Source: Adiantum capillus-veneris
Lineage: Eukaryota; Streptophyta; Polypodiopsida; Polypodiales; Pteridaceae
DNA: 64,000 bases
Reading direction: 5' to 3'
Assembly: GCA_014529385.2 (NCBI GenBank)
Contig: CM043942.1
Span: 5,668,501-5,732,500 of the forward strand
Shown piece after piece: positions 23,042 to 34,561 of this stretch. Made by a program: the position numbers and the translations under genes. Numbering within the stretch: the stretch's first letter is position 1; every line of letters begins with the position of its first letter. The notes under the pieces were generated by a model, which saw only the letters and a list, made by a program, of their open reading frames with translations, was not told the origin of the DNA and did not search any database.

Positions 23042-23590
23042 GAAGGAGGAGAGAAGGGGGCAGGGAGGGAGAGGGAGGAACATGGGAGGAGAGAAGGGGA
23101 CAGTGGGGGAGAGGGAGAGAGGGGAGGAGGAGGAGAGAAGGGGGCAGGGAGGGAGAGGAGAGGAAGAAAGGAGGGAGAAGGAAGAGAGAAGAAAGGGTTT
23201 TTTTTTTGGGGGGGGAGTTTTTTTTTTGAAAAATTGGACTTTTAGTGCTTGTAAGTTTAAAAAAAAGTCAAAAAATACTTTTTTGATATGGATATATATT
23301 GGGGGGAGTTTTAAGTCAAAAATAAGTAAAATTAACTTTTTTTTTTTAAGTCAAATTTTGGCTCTTAGTGATCCACGTTTTTGATGATGTGACCACACCT
23401 CTTTACTCCCTTCACTTTCAAAAAGCTAGAGAGAGGAGGTGACCTCCTAGGTCCACATCCTACATGTGTCTTAAAAAAAGGCTAGAAAAGCCTACTAAAA
23501 ACTAGCTTCTTGAATGCCCTTGTCCCCTTAACCCTACACACCATTTGCCTTAATCCCTAAAAATTAGGATTCCTTACAAGGCCCATGCAA
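22921..23590. repeat. Purine-rich tract with (GA)n
   Basis: A (GA) microsatellite runs over about 22995-23037 and is followed by imperfect GGGAGGA-type repeats to about 23195, then poly-T/poly-G and AT-rich sequence. Long frames through it encode only Arg/Glu/Gly repeats and are artefacts of composition. Confidence 0.8.
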
Positions 23591-23595
23591 GGTTC

Positions 23596-24594
23596 ATATT
23601 TCTCCTAATGCATTACTTGACATTGGGACGAAATTGAGTGTCATTAGCTTTGAGCTCTTTCAAAAACTTGGACCAATGACAAAATTCCCAGATACACACA
23701 AGTTGAAAGTAGCATCGGGTGATGAGGTGACCATGTTGTGGTCTATTATGTTACCAATCACAGTGCAGGGTCTCACGTACACTCATAAGTTCCATGTGCT
23801 ACCAACCAAATAGATCAGCAACACCGTGTATCTTAGCAGTGTCGTGGATGAAAGTTAACAGAGTATTCATTGATTGGGATACTAATGAAGCACTATTCAG
23901 AAATGACAACTTTTCAGAAGCCTTCTTGTCCTATGATAAATATGTGTCAATGTGGAGACAGGAGTCCGTACATCGGAAACGCCCTAATCAACAACAATCA
24001 AAGTTTGGATGGCAAGAAATGTATTATCAAAATCCAACAATCATGCAGGGAACCAGGCAAGTGTGGGTGCGAGGTACAGATCTATCCGAGGCGCGATTTC
24101 ATCAAGGAAAGAAATATCAAGTTTGGCTCAAGCAAGACAGCTTAATTCCTGTAAGGGGTTTGACATAAGAAAAGACAAAACACCCTACGCCAGCAAAGCT
24201 TTGAAGAACAATTATTAACAAGAAGAATCCGCAACGGACTATATTGGTATGGCGTCCAAAAGTACCAATTTAGAACAAGCCGAAAACACAGGTATGGATG
24301 CCGAAGCAGACCAACGAACAGTTGTCTACAACTTCCAATGACAAACTAGATCATACAGCCATCACGCCGAAACAAGTAGCGTCAATGACAACAAACACGA
24401 ATATTTGTGCAAACAAAGTCAACAAAAAGATATGGAAATGAAAGGAAGTTCAACCAGAACATGCAACAAAGAATACAACCATATCGACTTCAGCGGAGGC
24501 ACAAACAAAAGTTCAAAAATCTTGAAAGATAATCAAACAAGGAGCGGCAGAATTACAACTTCTTCTCACCAAGAAAATTTGCCAGCCAACTAAC
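23596..24594 (+). pseudogene. Retropepsin relic with C-terminal tail
   Basis: This is a fragment of an LTR-retrotransposon aspartic protease. One frame gives NALLDIGTKLSVIS (about 23612-23655; the catalytic triplet is normally DTG and here reads DIG) and continues to a stop at about 23811. After a shift, VSWMKVNRVFIDWDTNEAL (about 23840-23896) matches the ILGxPWxxxYxxxxDWDT motif at the end of such proteases. The following tail has MQGTRQVWV and YQVWLKQ, matching MQGVRHIWV and IQIWVPK after the second protease of gypsy copy 2 (48640-48720). No integrase precedes it. I infer the 3' end of a copy of that family, truncated on its left. Confidence 0.7.
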
Positions 24595-24847
24595 ATTACC
24601 ACAGGAAACCTCACCGAAGAATGCCAATAAGCGTATCGCTTATACCTTCCTTTTACATGCATAATTTTTTTCTAAATGCATTGACTGTGCATGCATATAG
24701 GGCTACCTTACAAGGCCTACATTAGCACGAGTTAATGCTCATGCACAGCACATACCCTTGACGATACCCTGTCGTCCGAGAGGACTCCGACCAAGAGGAG
24801 GGGAGGCATTCCAAATGCGCGGACTCACGTCATATATTAGAGGGCAA

Positions 24848-25130
24848 TGTTTGTGATTGATTTTTCAACCAATTTTGCGTTTTATTGTGTGCCTTTTGGA
24901 AAAAGAATATGCCCTCATAATTAATCAGAATTGGGGACCAAATGATTATATATGAGCCCCTAGGGATGTGTATATATTGTAAAGCAAGTCAAAACTGGCC
25001 AAAAACCGTCGAAAAACAGTAAAAAATAGGCCAAGGTTGAAGATTGAGAGTGAGAATGTACATAGATAAGAGAAGAGTGAGCTACATAGTGTTAGTATAT
25101 TTATTGGTATTTTTCTAGGTTAGATTTGCT
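24848..25130 (+). other. LTR-like start after gypsy 3' end (locus A)
   Basis: After a purine-rich stretch (AGGAGGGGAGGC at about 24797 and AGAGGGCAA at 24839-24847) the sequence TGTTTG begins a non-coding region with TGCCCTCATAATTAATCA and a TGTATATATTG TATA-like box near 24970. The corresponding position at locus B (49263) begins AGGGCAATGTTTG and continues with similar segments in the same order. This shared order suggests homologous LTRs, but I could not fix the right end or find a partner. Confidence 0.4.
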
Positions 25131-26394
25131 ATTTTTTGGTTGATTTGGGATTTATTTGCTCAATTTGAGCTATTTTTCTAGAAAAAAATAAAGAAAAAAA
25201 TCCATAATCCATATGGAAACGCAACAAAAGAGACGCCTGATTAGTGCAAGGTAAAGAAGACACTGAAAAAATATGGAGTGTGAAGGTGACAGAGCAAAAC
25301 TGGTCACCGTAATGACGGGACCTCCAAAAGGAGAAATCTGCAAAAATTGTAGAACTGGAGCAAACGAGGTCCAAATCAGAAAATTTTCAAGCCTAAACCG
25401 CATCTCGCAAAAATTTATGGCCACAGGTAAAAGATGGGAAAATTTCATGTCAGAGCCCCGATCACATATAGGGAAGATAGGCTAGAAAACTCTCATTTGT
25501 GTCATTTCACCTTCCGAGAGAGAGAGAGCTTCCTACAGCATCCGAGACTTCTAGGAGCTCATCCATCGTGCACGGTCACCAGATCGACATCAAATATGAG
25601 AGGAATGCTCTTCAACACTACATCTAGCAGTTGAATACTTCATGTTGTCGTAAAACCTCGCCAGCACCACCATCACAACCTGTGCACACATACTGTAGAC
25701 CGGTTGTTCGGAAGACCTAGAGGCCACCAAATGGAACCAAAATTGAAAGGCACAATGTCTATAGCCTAGGGATCAAGGCTATGTCCTCGAGAAGCGCGAA
25801 GAAAGCCTCCCAGAAAACCCTAATTTCACAGGGCCTGAAGAGGGCAGCTGACCCAAAGTGATCGAAAATGAGCCAAAACTCATAGGCAGCAAGCCAATAA
25901 CCTCGAAAAACCAACTTAATGGTTAGACCATGAAAAAGTCAGTCAAAGCTGAGCCTAAAGTCCCTATCTGACGAAAACTGCGCAAAGTGTCACGAAGCTC
26001 TAACGGGCCGACCAGGTGACCAAATGACACCAAATTTGACAGGGTACATCCTAAGGATGTCAACTACAAGTTGGAATCTTGCCACTCAAGAATAAGCACT
26101 TCCATGAGGGCAAACACCAGCAACAGGCCAGAAAAGCATCCAAATGATCGTTCTTGGTGACGTTAGCACCAAAAGAACAACCGACTGCTCCGACGGAAGG
26201 TCAAAAGGAAAGGAAAGTCAGCCTAAGTCATACAATGACCAGAAAGTACGGCGACCATCACTTAAGTGGTCTACTCCGACTCCAGAAACAGCTAAGTGCT
26301 GCCAACAAGGAGTACACTTTTCCGAATTGGTTAAAACTTAATGTGTGTGTCTAGGAGAGCCTACTAACATCAAAAAACAAATGACAAGATAGTG

Positions 26395-26412
26395 AGTCTA
26401 TCGCGATAGACT
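26395..26412. repeat. 18-bp palindrome, copy 1
   Basis: AGTCTATCGCGATAGACT is a perfect palindrome. It recurs at 26533-26550 and 26815-26832, and with one changed base at 27114-27131. Confidence 0.95.
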
Positions 26413-26532
26413 TTCTCATGCACTTAGACACATGGAATTTTGATTGTGACTTCATAAATGGGACTAACAAGGCCTAATGACCCCAGATATCACATCAGAG
26501 TGCAAAATTTGATCTATCTGGCACAAGGACTG

Positions 26533-26550
26533 AGTCTATCGCGATAGACT
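26533..26550. repeat. 18-bp palindrome, copy 2
   Basis: Identical to the copy at 26395-26412. It is preceded by ACTG and followed by AACTAC, so the flanks are not conserved and only the palindrome itself is shared. Confidence 0.95.
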
Positions 26551-26814
26551 AACTACTCTATCTTTGGGAGGGTCCTTTTCAAAGATAATCACAAGGATAG
26601 ACTTGTAGAAGCTAATGAAGAAAGTATACCAAATTTTCGACAAGATAGTGAAAAGATGAGATAGACTTGACAGCATCCCAGATTCAGAACAGGACATCTC
26701 AAGAGCAAAGAAAGTTGAAAGCCACATGTGAAGGTTCAAGGGACCTTACATCAACTAGGGGAAGGCAGACCAAAGGCTACAGACCAAAAAATTGACAAAA
26801 TAAGCCTAACTCCA

Positions 26815-26832
26815 AGTCTATCGCGATAGACT
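26815..26832. repeat. 18-bp palindrome, copy 3
   Basis: Identical to copies 1 and 2. The downstream flank AGGCAGAATG resembles CAGCAGAATT after copy 4, so a longer repeat may once have existed. Confidence 0.95.
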
Positions 26833-27113
26833 AGGCAGAATGAGATAGATACCCTTGATCAAAAACTGGATTCAACAGCTAGCTTCAGCATGGTGTCAGA
26901 AGATTGCCCACAAATTTTGGACCCAAAACAACAAAAGATGAGGGAGATAAACCAACATCTCCTTGGAGGATTTCTAGAAAAATGAAAGTTGAGCCAAAGG
27001 GAGGTCACTTGACATATATTTGAGATAAAAATGAAGTCAGATCATGTACAAGCCATGGGAAATCTGAGTGTGAAGTCACATGTGAAAAATACCTCCCCTA
27101 TGAGAAGATAGTG

Positions 27114-27131
27114 AGTCTATCGCGGTAGACT
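27114..27131. repeat. 18-bp palindrome, copy 4 (one base changed)
   Basis: AGTCTATCGCGGTAGACT differs from the other three copies at one base. It is preceded by AGATAGTG, as is copy 1. Confidence 0.95.
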
Positions 27132-27412
27132 CAGCAGAATTTGAAATTGGCCTGATTTTGAAATTGTGACCATATGGAGAGCTTAGATACCCTATGTGCA
27201 TGTACCACACAAAGTTTCAAAGCATTTGGACACATTCTCCTTCATCAACAGCATTAATTTGAAGCCGTCAGAGTCAGACACTGAAAGAACTTATCTATCT
27301 GCTAACATTTTTCACTAACTCATCTTGGGACTAAGAGGGCTCAACTAGATGCATGCTTAAGTGATAATCAATTTAGAAAAGAGGTACTATGTTTATACAT
27401 TAACCATTACTT

Positions 27413-30400
27413 GTGGATACAGGATCCATGGACGCTTCTTTGGGAAAAAGAAAAGGCAAGAACCTGGCAACGGAGGGTGCAACACCCTATACACTTCTAC
27501 AAAATTCATTAAAGCCAGTAGCCACATGGATACCTGCAGAAGTGCAACAGGCATCAGCTTTCCAAATCTACCAAGGTTCCTATATGGATGGCAAAGGAAA
27601 TTTAGTGGATAAAGTAATGATCCCCAAGGAGGCAGAAAACTACTTGAAAATATCGCCGCAAAGATCATGGCTGAAGAAAGTTGGCTTATGGGACTTTGTT
27701 TCACTACCACCATTGGGGATAGATTTCAAAAGAGTACAACAACTAATTGAAACTATGCAAGAAGATGGAACTTGCAAGGTTGCAGGCATGGATAATGAGA
27801 TGATGGAGATTCAGATCACCAAGGAAATCATTAAAGAAGCTTTAAAAGTGTCTGATCAGAGAGCCAACATGAGAGAAAGAAGGAAGAATCTCACAATCTA
27901 CCTGCAAAGATCCAAACTGCCGTCTTTTGAACTCATAGCAAACCCAGAAGTGAGGGTACTGACACAGGTATACAGTCAATGTTTGTTGAGCTACAGCAAG
28001 AGACCGCTAGTTACACTACACCACATGGGGTCATCTTAACAACAATGACCTGGGCTATGGGAATGACACATGATTTCTATATAGACCATGCATCATATCT
28101 ATTTGAGGAAGTGACAAAGCTACAACAAGACAAGCCAAATTATATTGCACGAGGAGAAGTACTCACCAGAATGATATACCATGCCATAGGAGCGACAGAT
28201 TAGCTACCACCTGCTCCTCAACAGAACAATTGGTTGGTACTACGAGAGAATATTGAAGACAGACCACAAAGGCAAGTACCTCCCTCTACTAACACCATTG
28301 GAGGACGCACGCTGGAAAGGGTCACCAGAAGTACACAAGAAAAGAGGGAAGAAGAAAGAGGGGCTGAAGAAGAGAACTTGAGATTAAAGAAGCGAAAAGC
28401 TGAAATTGAGAACAACACCAGATTGCAGAAGGTAGCAAAGATGGAGAGAATGCTAGAAGGCTTTGTACTAGAAGGATCTCTATGAGGCGATGTAGGCGCC
28501 ACTTGGAAACCCTCTAGTAGCTCTAACACACTAAGAACGAAGAATGCCAACAATCGAGCCTTTGAGTTGGACTGGTTTGAAAGATATATCCAGGAGAGGA
28601 ATGCTACGGATGAGCCAGAGCTGCCACTTGAAGAGGAGGATCTCCAAACATTAAGAGATCAATTGAGGCCAACTACAATAGATGAGGAAACACCACCTCC
28701 ATCTCCAAGGCCAGAGGCAAGTGAAAGGCAACCAACTCCACATGCCGACTCTCCTCCACATCTAGAGAGCTCATCTCATAATGAGAGAGTCCCTACACCA
28801 CCCCATAGAGAGAAGAAGAAAGGACAGATGACCATCCACCCACTGGAACAATATCACACCTTAATAAAGGCAAGCACATAGAGGTAGATCTCACAAGAGA
28901 ACAAGAACCGTCCTCTTCTCAAGTAATTGAGTTGGGAGCTAGTATCAGCCTGGATTTGGGAGAAATGGAGACTCTACTAAACCAAGTAAGACTGCAGAGT
29001 CATTGTTAGCCGATCAGAACAGGGCTAACAAAAAGAGATTTGAGACAACCCAGTAAGATGTTCTGAAGTTGCAGGAGCAAAGAGATGACAACCTTAAACT
29101 GATCAGCATTAAAGATGCTGAGATCTCGGGTCTCAAAAGCAGAATGGACCTCCTCAAGGAAAATTTCCAGGAGTCAGAAAGTTTCAATGCTATTTGTGAA
29201 GATACCATCTCTGTGTTTCTTGAAGATGTCAATGATAGAGATGAAAAAGTCCAGAGGTTGATGGCAGAAAAGCAAGATGCCCTGGAGGCAGTCAAAAATT
29301 TACAACTCATAATTGATGACTTACAAATTGAAGTGAAGGATTTGAGAGCAGTGACAGACATACAGGCAAGGGAGATAGAAAGAGAAAAAAAGCAAAAGAC
29401 GTTGCTACCAGCAACACCAGTGGCCCAACTACAAGAAGACATGGAGGCACTGAAGAGAGCTCTAGAATTGAAAAGAAAATAGAGGTTGATGATAGCTGAA
29501 ATTGCACTTAGAGCTGAGGAGCAGTTGCAAAAGCAAATAGCAAACTTACAAAGCGAACAACAGCAAGGACCAGCTCAAGACATTGAAAGAGAAAGCCTCA
29601 CTTTAAAGTCCATCAAGGAAGAAAATGAGAGTCAGCACAACAGAGTCAAGGAATTGGAAGATGCTGCAGTCCAAAAGGAGATGGAATTCCAAACACTCCA
29701 AATTGATAATCAAACAATGGCTGTACAAATTGCAAATCTCCAAACTGCAAGCAAACCCCACGGGCAGGTGAGGGTGCACATGGTGCAAGCGGCCACGGAT
29801 TTGGCTCGCCTAGCAGAACTATATGGGGGTGATGATGAGTATGAGGAAGTATCAGAGGACCACGGGCCCCCAGATACTCAGAATGATCAAGTTGGCCCTA
29901 GCAACCAAGAAGAAGATGAAGATTCAATCACAAAACTTGAAGAGCAGAAGCTGGCCGAAGAAATGGAAAAGCAGTCAGATATGATGTGGTACAAGGCCAT
30001 GAAACTAGAGAGGGAAATGCTACGAGGACTCTCTAGATCAGGCAAAACAGCAACAGAGCTACGAGAAGAGTGGAATGCCCCGATGTTACCCTATGCTCTG
30101 CTGAAATATGAAACACTGACACATCAACGACAGCTAGCAAATGAAGAGCAAGTGCCACTATTTGAAGGAGATTTACAGGTTCGGGAACAGCAAAGAAAAA
30201 TCATAGATAGCCAGCCAAAGTGGAGGCATTAGTGGCTATTGGATCATCCTAACAACCTGATCCACTTAGTGAATGCACCACCTAAGCTCAGAGATGATAG
30301 AACTTTTTGCCCAACACCAAGAACTTATACTTACAGCCAACATAAAGCCTTACAAAGCAGAAATCCCACATGGCGGAACTATCCGGTTTTGCCAGGACCG

Positions 30401-30721
30401 ACCGAAGGAGAGAGAATATCCGGTGCGTACATGGTGAAAACCCTTCAGGGCGCCATTGCGAAATTCGGAGGCTCTCCCGACCTATCCTGAAAAATGCTTT
30501 GTAAAATAGCTAGGACATTTTTGGCCTGTCTCACAACGTTTTCAGAGAGCTGGAGTTCAGAGTTCATGGATACGGAAAGAAACATATCGGAGCTATCATA
30601 TGATCTTAGTGTGCCACCTACAGAGCCAATTTTGTACGCATACTTCAGACGGCTCATGTTTTTGCCCAGCTACCATCTCCAGACATTCGAAGAAGCATTT
30701 CACACCGGCTTCTTCATGTAA
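27413..30721 (+). pseudogene. Coiled-coil ORF family, copy A (decayed)
   Basis: I do not recognise this protein family by name. A start at 27428 gives MDASLGKRKGKNL, then an alpha-rich N-terminal domain with EIQITKEIIKEALKV (about 27805-27850) and YIARGEVLTRMIYHAIGA (about 28143-28195). An acidic/proline-rich linker (28230-28880) and a long coiled coil with heptad-like Leu/Glu/Lys (29069-29790) follow, then an acidic region (29830-29940) and a C-terminal part to 30721. The frame shifts near 28030 and stops occur near 28203, 28485, 28881, 29482, 30232 and 30490. Copy B (51432-59592) has the same domain order. The N-terminal part loosely resembles the plant transposon protein region of some gypsy-type elements, so a gag-like or accessory role is possible. 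Confidence 0.6.
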
Positions 30722-30851
30722 AAATCACAAATTTTTGGCCCATTAAAGGTGAGCGAATCTATGAGATACGATACCTTTCTACATCAAATAAACCAAGAGA
30801 GAAGACAAAGACATTGAAGACGAAGCCAGTCATGTCGTGGTAGACATGAAC

Positions 30852-31798
30852 TAGGAGGTGGGGAGTGTTGGATCCCAACAGTTGTATAAAGCCCCTTTGT
30901 AATGACTATCAAATTCCCTTTGTAATGCCAATGATGTGTACCGTCTTTATCCAATTGTTTGGATTATGTATAGATTTATTAGTGGCCGGGACGCAATGCG
31001 TTTCCACTTTGTAATTATGATGACTAGAACTCAATTAAAACCCCATGTACATTTTGAGCTAAGGTGACTAAAGTATAAAGGTCACCTTAGAACCATTTTG
31101 GAATAACATTTTGAATCATTAATTCTATGTCATACGAATCTGAGAGAGAGAGAAAGTGTGTGTGTGTGTGATCTTATCCTCTTTGTTGCACGCATCTCCC
31201 TCACCGGATTCATGAAGCGACCACCCCATCTTGGTAGCCTCTCCGAGAGCTACGCGCCCACACCACGCATTCGCATATTCGAGCTATTCGCGAGCGATCT
31301 TCCCACGAGCTTTTTTTGCTTGTAAGTAGCACAAATGGTGTCTCTTTTCAACAATCAAGTACTTTATGGAATGAGTGCGAGATTAGCTACGCATAGATGT
31401 TCATAGACTTAGGTTCCACACACTTTTAGGTTATGACCTTTGAGTCTATCATGACTGTATTTGAGGTAGCTCGGGTTATAATCTGGTGAGATTGGACTTA
31501 TAGGTAAGTGTATCCTAGTGAAGGGATGGTGCCTAGCAAGTTTGAAGCAATCCCGAGTTCACTTGATGTGTAAATGGTGTTATGAGTGTTTAGGGATAGA
31601 GTGGGTTGGAGTTAACAAGGATTAGTGATTGATGCATCATAGAAGTGCGTATGTGTAGGTTGGTCTCAGCTTGACAAGCTAACAAGATTGCCTCTGTGCA
31701 CCTACGGGTTAGTCGTGTCACCGGATGACAAGTATGTTGTTTGTGTCGTGCTTGTGAGCATGAATAGGGGAGTAGTTTGCCCTAAAACAAGTGAGTAC
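30852..31798 (+). other. Polypurine tract and LTR-like region after copy A
   Basis: CTAGGAGGTGGGGAG (30851-30865) is a good polypurine tract, followed at 30866 by TGTTGGATCCCAACA, a typical LTR start that forms a short hairpin. A TATAAAG box follows at about 30885. (GA)n and (GT)n runs lie at 31143-31171. The right end is hidden because the gag-only element inserted at 31799; downstream sequence resumes at 34883. No second copy is present in the window. Confidence 0.5.
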
Positions 31799-32114
31799 TG
31801 TTGAGATAGGCATGGGACATCCCTCTACACCTCATTTGAGTTGATGTTGACACCTTAGTATATTTGTTGTAAACATAAGAATAAGCCATGTATAGGCATT
31901 TGTGCCAGCCGTGTAATATCAAGGCCCTATATAAAGCCTTGTGTTGTACATATAATATAGGCTATGCAATATGATATCCTACTTTTGTGTGTACATCAAT
32001 TTGTCCCTTTAGTGGTAGTGCATCTTTTATTAAGTGTGTGCAACTCACTGTGTAACAATGGAGCCTTTCAACTTTGAACCTCCTTGAGCTCCCTTTCCCT
32101 TCCGGATCCTTACA
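31799..32114 (+). repeat. 5' LTR of the gag-only element
   Basis: 316 bp with TG...CA ends. CTATATAAAGCC at about 31929 is a probable TATA box. It differs from the 3' LTR at about five bases, including TTGTTG versus TTTCTG near 31865 and CAACTCAC versus CAGCTCAT near 32043. Confidence 0.95.
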
Positions 32115-32116
32115 AC

Positions 32117-32129
32117 TGGTATTAGAGCC
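32117..32129 (+). promoter_or_regulatory. Primer-binding site, initiator-Met type
   Basis: TGGTATTAGAGCC starts two bases after the 5' LTR. It matches the plant copia site TGGTATCAGAGCC with one change. Confidence 0.9.
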
Positions 32130-33460
32130 AGTGAGCACCATAATTAGCTTAGCCATCTTCTTCTCATTACATAGACACCCCACTTGCCCGCTTTCTACTA
32201 ATCACGCAGTCGATTAGAATCCAATTAACATCCTTAATCATCCTTCTAAATTGTGAGAAAATTAGCCTATTCACTTGGAATAACGCCGATCGGAATCCAC
32301 ATATGTGAATATCGGAGAGGCATTTTGTCTTGCAACTTCCGATCAAGAAAAGGAGCAATCTAAGCCAAGGTAAGGAGACGAGACTGAGTAAATTAGAGCC
32401 ACGACACTCTTCACGCATTGCATCAAAGTCTGAAGCCGGGCACCAGTGAAATCAGGTAGCGAGTAAAAGCGCTATAAGGTATATTCAATAGAAATGTGCT
32501 GCATGAGGGAGCTTGACAGTGCTACAGGAGGAAATCACTGATCTTGTGAGCTTGATTGCTTCACACACACACACACTCAATTGTAGTAGATAATGGGCAG
32601 CAAGACCGAGCTGAGAGAGCATACAAATCGAATCGAAGCTTGGAGATTGGAGCATATTGGATAGCGCTACTTCATTGGGGCAGACCGAATTGAGCAAGAC
32701 ATGATTGCTTTACACACACAAACTGCAGTGCTAGCCTCACTCAATGCAATTCAAAGCTCTGCTGCAGCGCTATCTTCATAACACACACACACACACACAC
32801 ACACACGAGCTCATCATCAGCATGTTCAACAAAATCCCGATCAGCCCACAAGGATGCAATCACAATAGCAAAGCGCTCCTAATTAGCTCCTCGATTTTTG
32901 AAATGGCTTAAGCTTGCACTCCCAAGCATTTCGACGGGTTCTGCTCATTCTTGGCAATCGACAAATTTCGGAAGCTTTCATTTTTATTTTTATTTTGTAA
33001 CCTTTTATGATATATAAGCCCTTGTACCCACGCCTTGGCTCACTTATCCCTTTAAGCAGCATGTCCCACATGCACTGCGTATTTCACAGTTATAAATCAT
33101 TTGCAAGCGTAGCACCATAGGATCCTCATCTCGTGGTGGCTCGACAACATCGACAAAACTCTCCGCAACACATAGCAACAAGCAACAACTTTTTTGTACA
33201 AAGTTTTTTTAAAAGCTTTTGTAAATTCCCTACAAGCAACTAGTGCAAAGCAGATAATCAAAGCTCTCCCTCGACTTCAGGGCTAAACCTTCTTTGTTTG
33301 TGAAGAGGAACTTTGCAAATCCTACTTGCAAAGAGTGACTTCGCAAGTTAAGCATAATCCGACATTCATATTACCTCTTGTAAAGGGCAAGACACTACCA
33401 TAGAGATAGTATCTCTATTGGTAAGACCGAGACCCTCTGTGTTTGGAACCACTTTGCATC
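32130..33460 (+). other. Long leader of the gag-only element
   Basis: About 1.3 kb of non-coding sequence separates the primer site from gag. It holds (AC) microsatellites near 32560-32575 and 32781-32806, and Ser/Leu-rich short frames on the minus strand that look fortuitous. The last part (33290-33460, with TTTGTGAAGAGGAACTTTGC) resembles the leader before the gag at 60691. Confidence 0.6.
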
Positions 33461-34070
33461 ATGGGAGAGAAAGGGATTGAAAAATTCAATGGAGATGGTT
33501 TCCACACTTGGCAGACCAAGCTACGAGGATATCTTATGAAAAAGCAACTATGGTCTATTGTAAAACCGAAAATAAGCAAACCATCCACTTCTGTTGAAGG
33601 CACTCTCACTAGAGCCCAAATCGCACAGGCACAAGCTAAAGATGAACAGGCACTCGGCATAATTATCACATCACTGCATGATAATTATGTGCATTTTACA
33701 GATAGCTGTACCACTGCAATCCAAGCATGGGATATTCTGGAACATAACTTCGGTGTTAAACAAAAGCAAAGTAAGATTAGCTTAAAGAAAAACCTTTACA
33801 AACTTACTATGCTCCAAGGGGAGGATGTTTCAAGCCTCGTTAACAGACTAATGAGCATAATCACGCAGCTCACTTACATTCAGTGCCAAGTCCCGGAAGA
33901 AGATCAAGTCATTGTGCTGCTAAGTGCTCTACCTGAAAGTTTTGACAACATAGTAACAGTCTTAGAGCAAAAGGAACCCATTCCTTCTCTGCAATATGTT
34001 ACAGGGGCAATCCATGAAGAAGAAAAGAAAAATAAGAAGAAATCTGAATCAGTGGGAGGAGCTTATTTCA

Positions 34071-34104
<34 letters not shown>

Positions 34105-34372
34105 TAGGGCGTCATCATCATCACCTAGATTAAATAACAAGAAGTGTTATGAATGTGGAAAGCCTGGACACTTCTCCAAAGACTGCTACAAGAACAAATA
34201 TTGTAGCAATTGCGGCATCAAAGGTCATCCACCATCAAAGTGCCAAGGAAGCAACAAAAATAGAGTCAATCTTGCACAAGAAAAGGATGGAGATACAGCT
34301 GAACAGGAAGAGAATTGTCTCCATGTGTGTGCCGCCCCCAACTACTTTTGCGAATATACTGATGTACTGTAA
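33461..34372 (+). CDS. gag: Copia-type gag protein with two CCHC knuckles
   Basis: An intact 303-residue gag. I chose the ATG at 33461 (MGEKGIEKFNG) over the upstream one at 33443 because the homologous gag at 60691 begins MGDKGIEKFNG. The N-terminal and capsid-like part has FHTWQTKLRGYLMKKQLW and the DEQALGIIITSLHDNYVHF segment typical of plant copia gag. A poly-Ser run coded by ATC/TCA repeats follows (about 34071-34104). Two knuckles come next, CYECGKPGHFSKDC (34145-34186) and CSNCGIKGHPPSKC (34202-34243). The protein ends without any protease. As the only undamaged retroelement ORF of this size, and within a young element, it may still be functional. Confidence 0.9.
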
Positions 34373-34399
34373 AATGGATAGTCTTCCACCTTTTCTGTT

Positions 34400-34561
34400 T
34401 AAGGGGAGGACTTCTTAGTCTGTGTGACACCATGTAATGAGACCACTCAGTCTGTGTGACTATAGTCTGTGCGACTACCTCGGTCTGTGTGACCATTAGC
34501 CTGTGTGGCCTTAGGTCTCGATTCAGCTTCATTCAGTATAGTCCATGCCTAAGGGGAGGAT
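34400..34561 (+). promoter_or_regulatory. Repeats and polypurine tracts before the 3' LTR
   Basis: Five imperfect copies of GTCTGTGTGAC lie at 34418, 34450, 34465, 34483 and 34499 (the last reads GCCTGTGTGGC). They sit between two similar purine tracts, TAAGGGGAGGAC at about 34400 and TAAGGGGAGGATT at about 34549. The second abuts the 3' LTR and should prime plus-strand synthesis; the first may be an internal or duplicated tract. Confidence 0.8.

Larger units (their letters stand above)
25131..27412 (+). other. Long non-coding leader of locus A
   Basis: About 2.3 kb without recognisable coding lies between the LTR-like start and the coiled-coil ORF. Its notable content is four copies of the palindrome AGTCTATCGCGATAGACT at 26395-27131, listed separately. 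The rest is AT-rich with short non-overlapping frames and no other motif that I recognise. Confidence 0.5.

Noticed and set aside
22869-23384. A 171-codon Arg/Glu/Gly-rich frame and its opposite-strand partner
   Set aside because: Generated by the (GA)n purine tract; no start context or conserved domain.
24848-31798. Locus A as one LTR element with 5' LTR at 24848 and 3' LTR at 30866
   Set aside because: The two LTR-like starts are not similar in sequence, so they are not a pair from one insertion.
33443-33460. The upstream ATG as the start of the intact gag
   Set aside because: The homologous gag at 60691 starts at the equivalent of 33461, and the extra six residues are not conserved.
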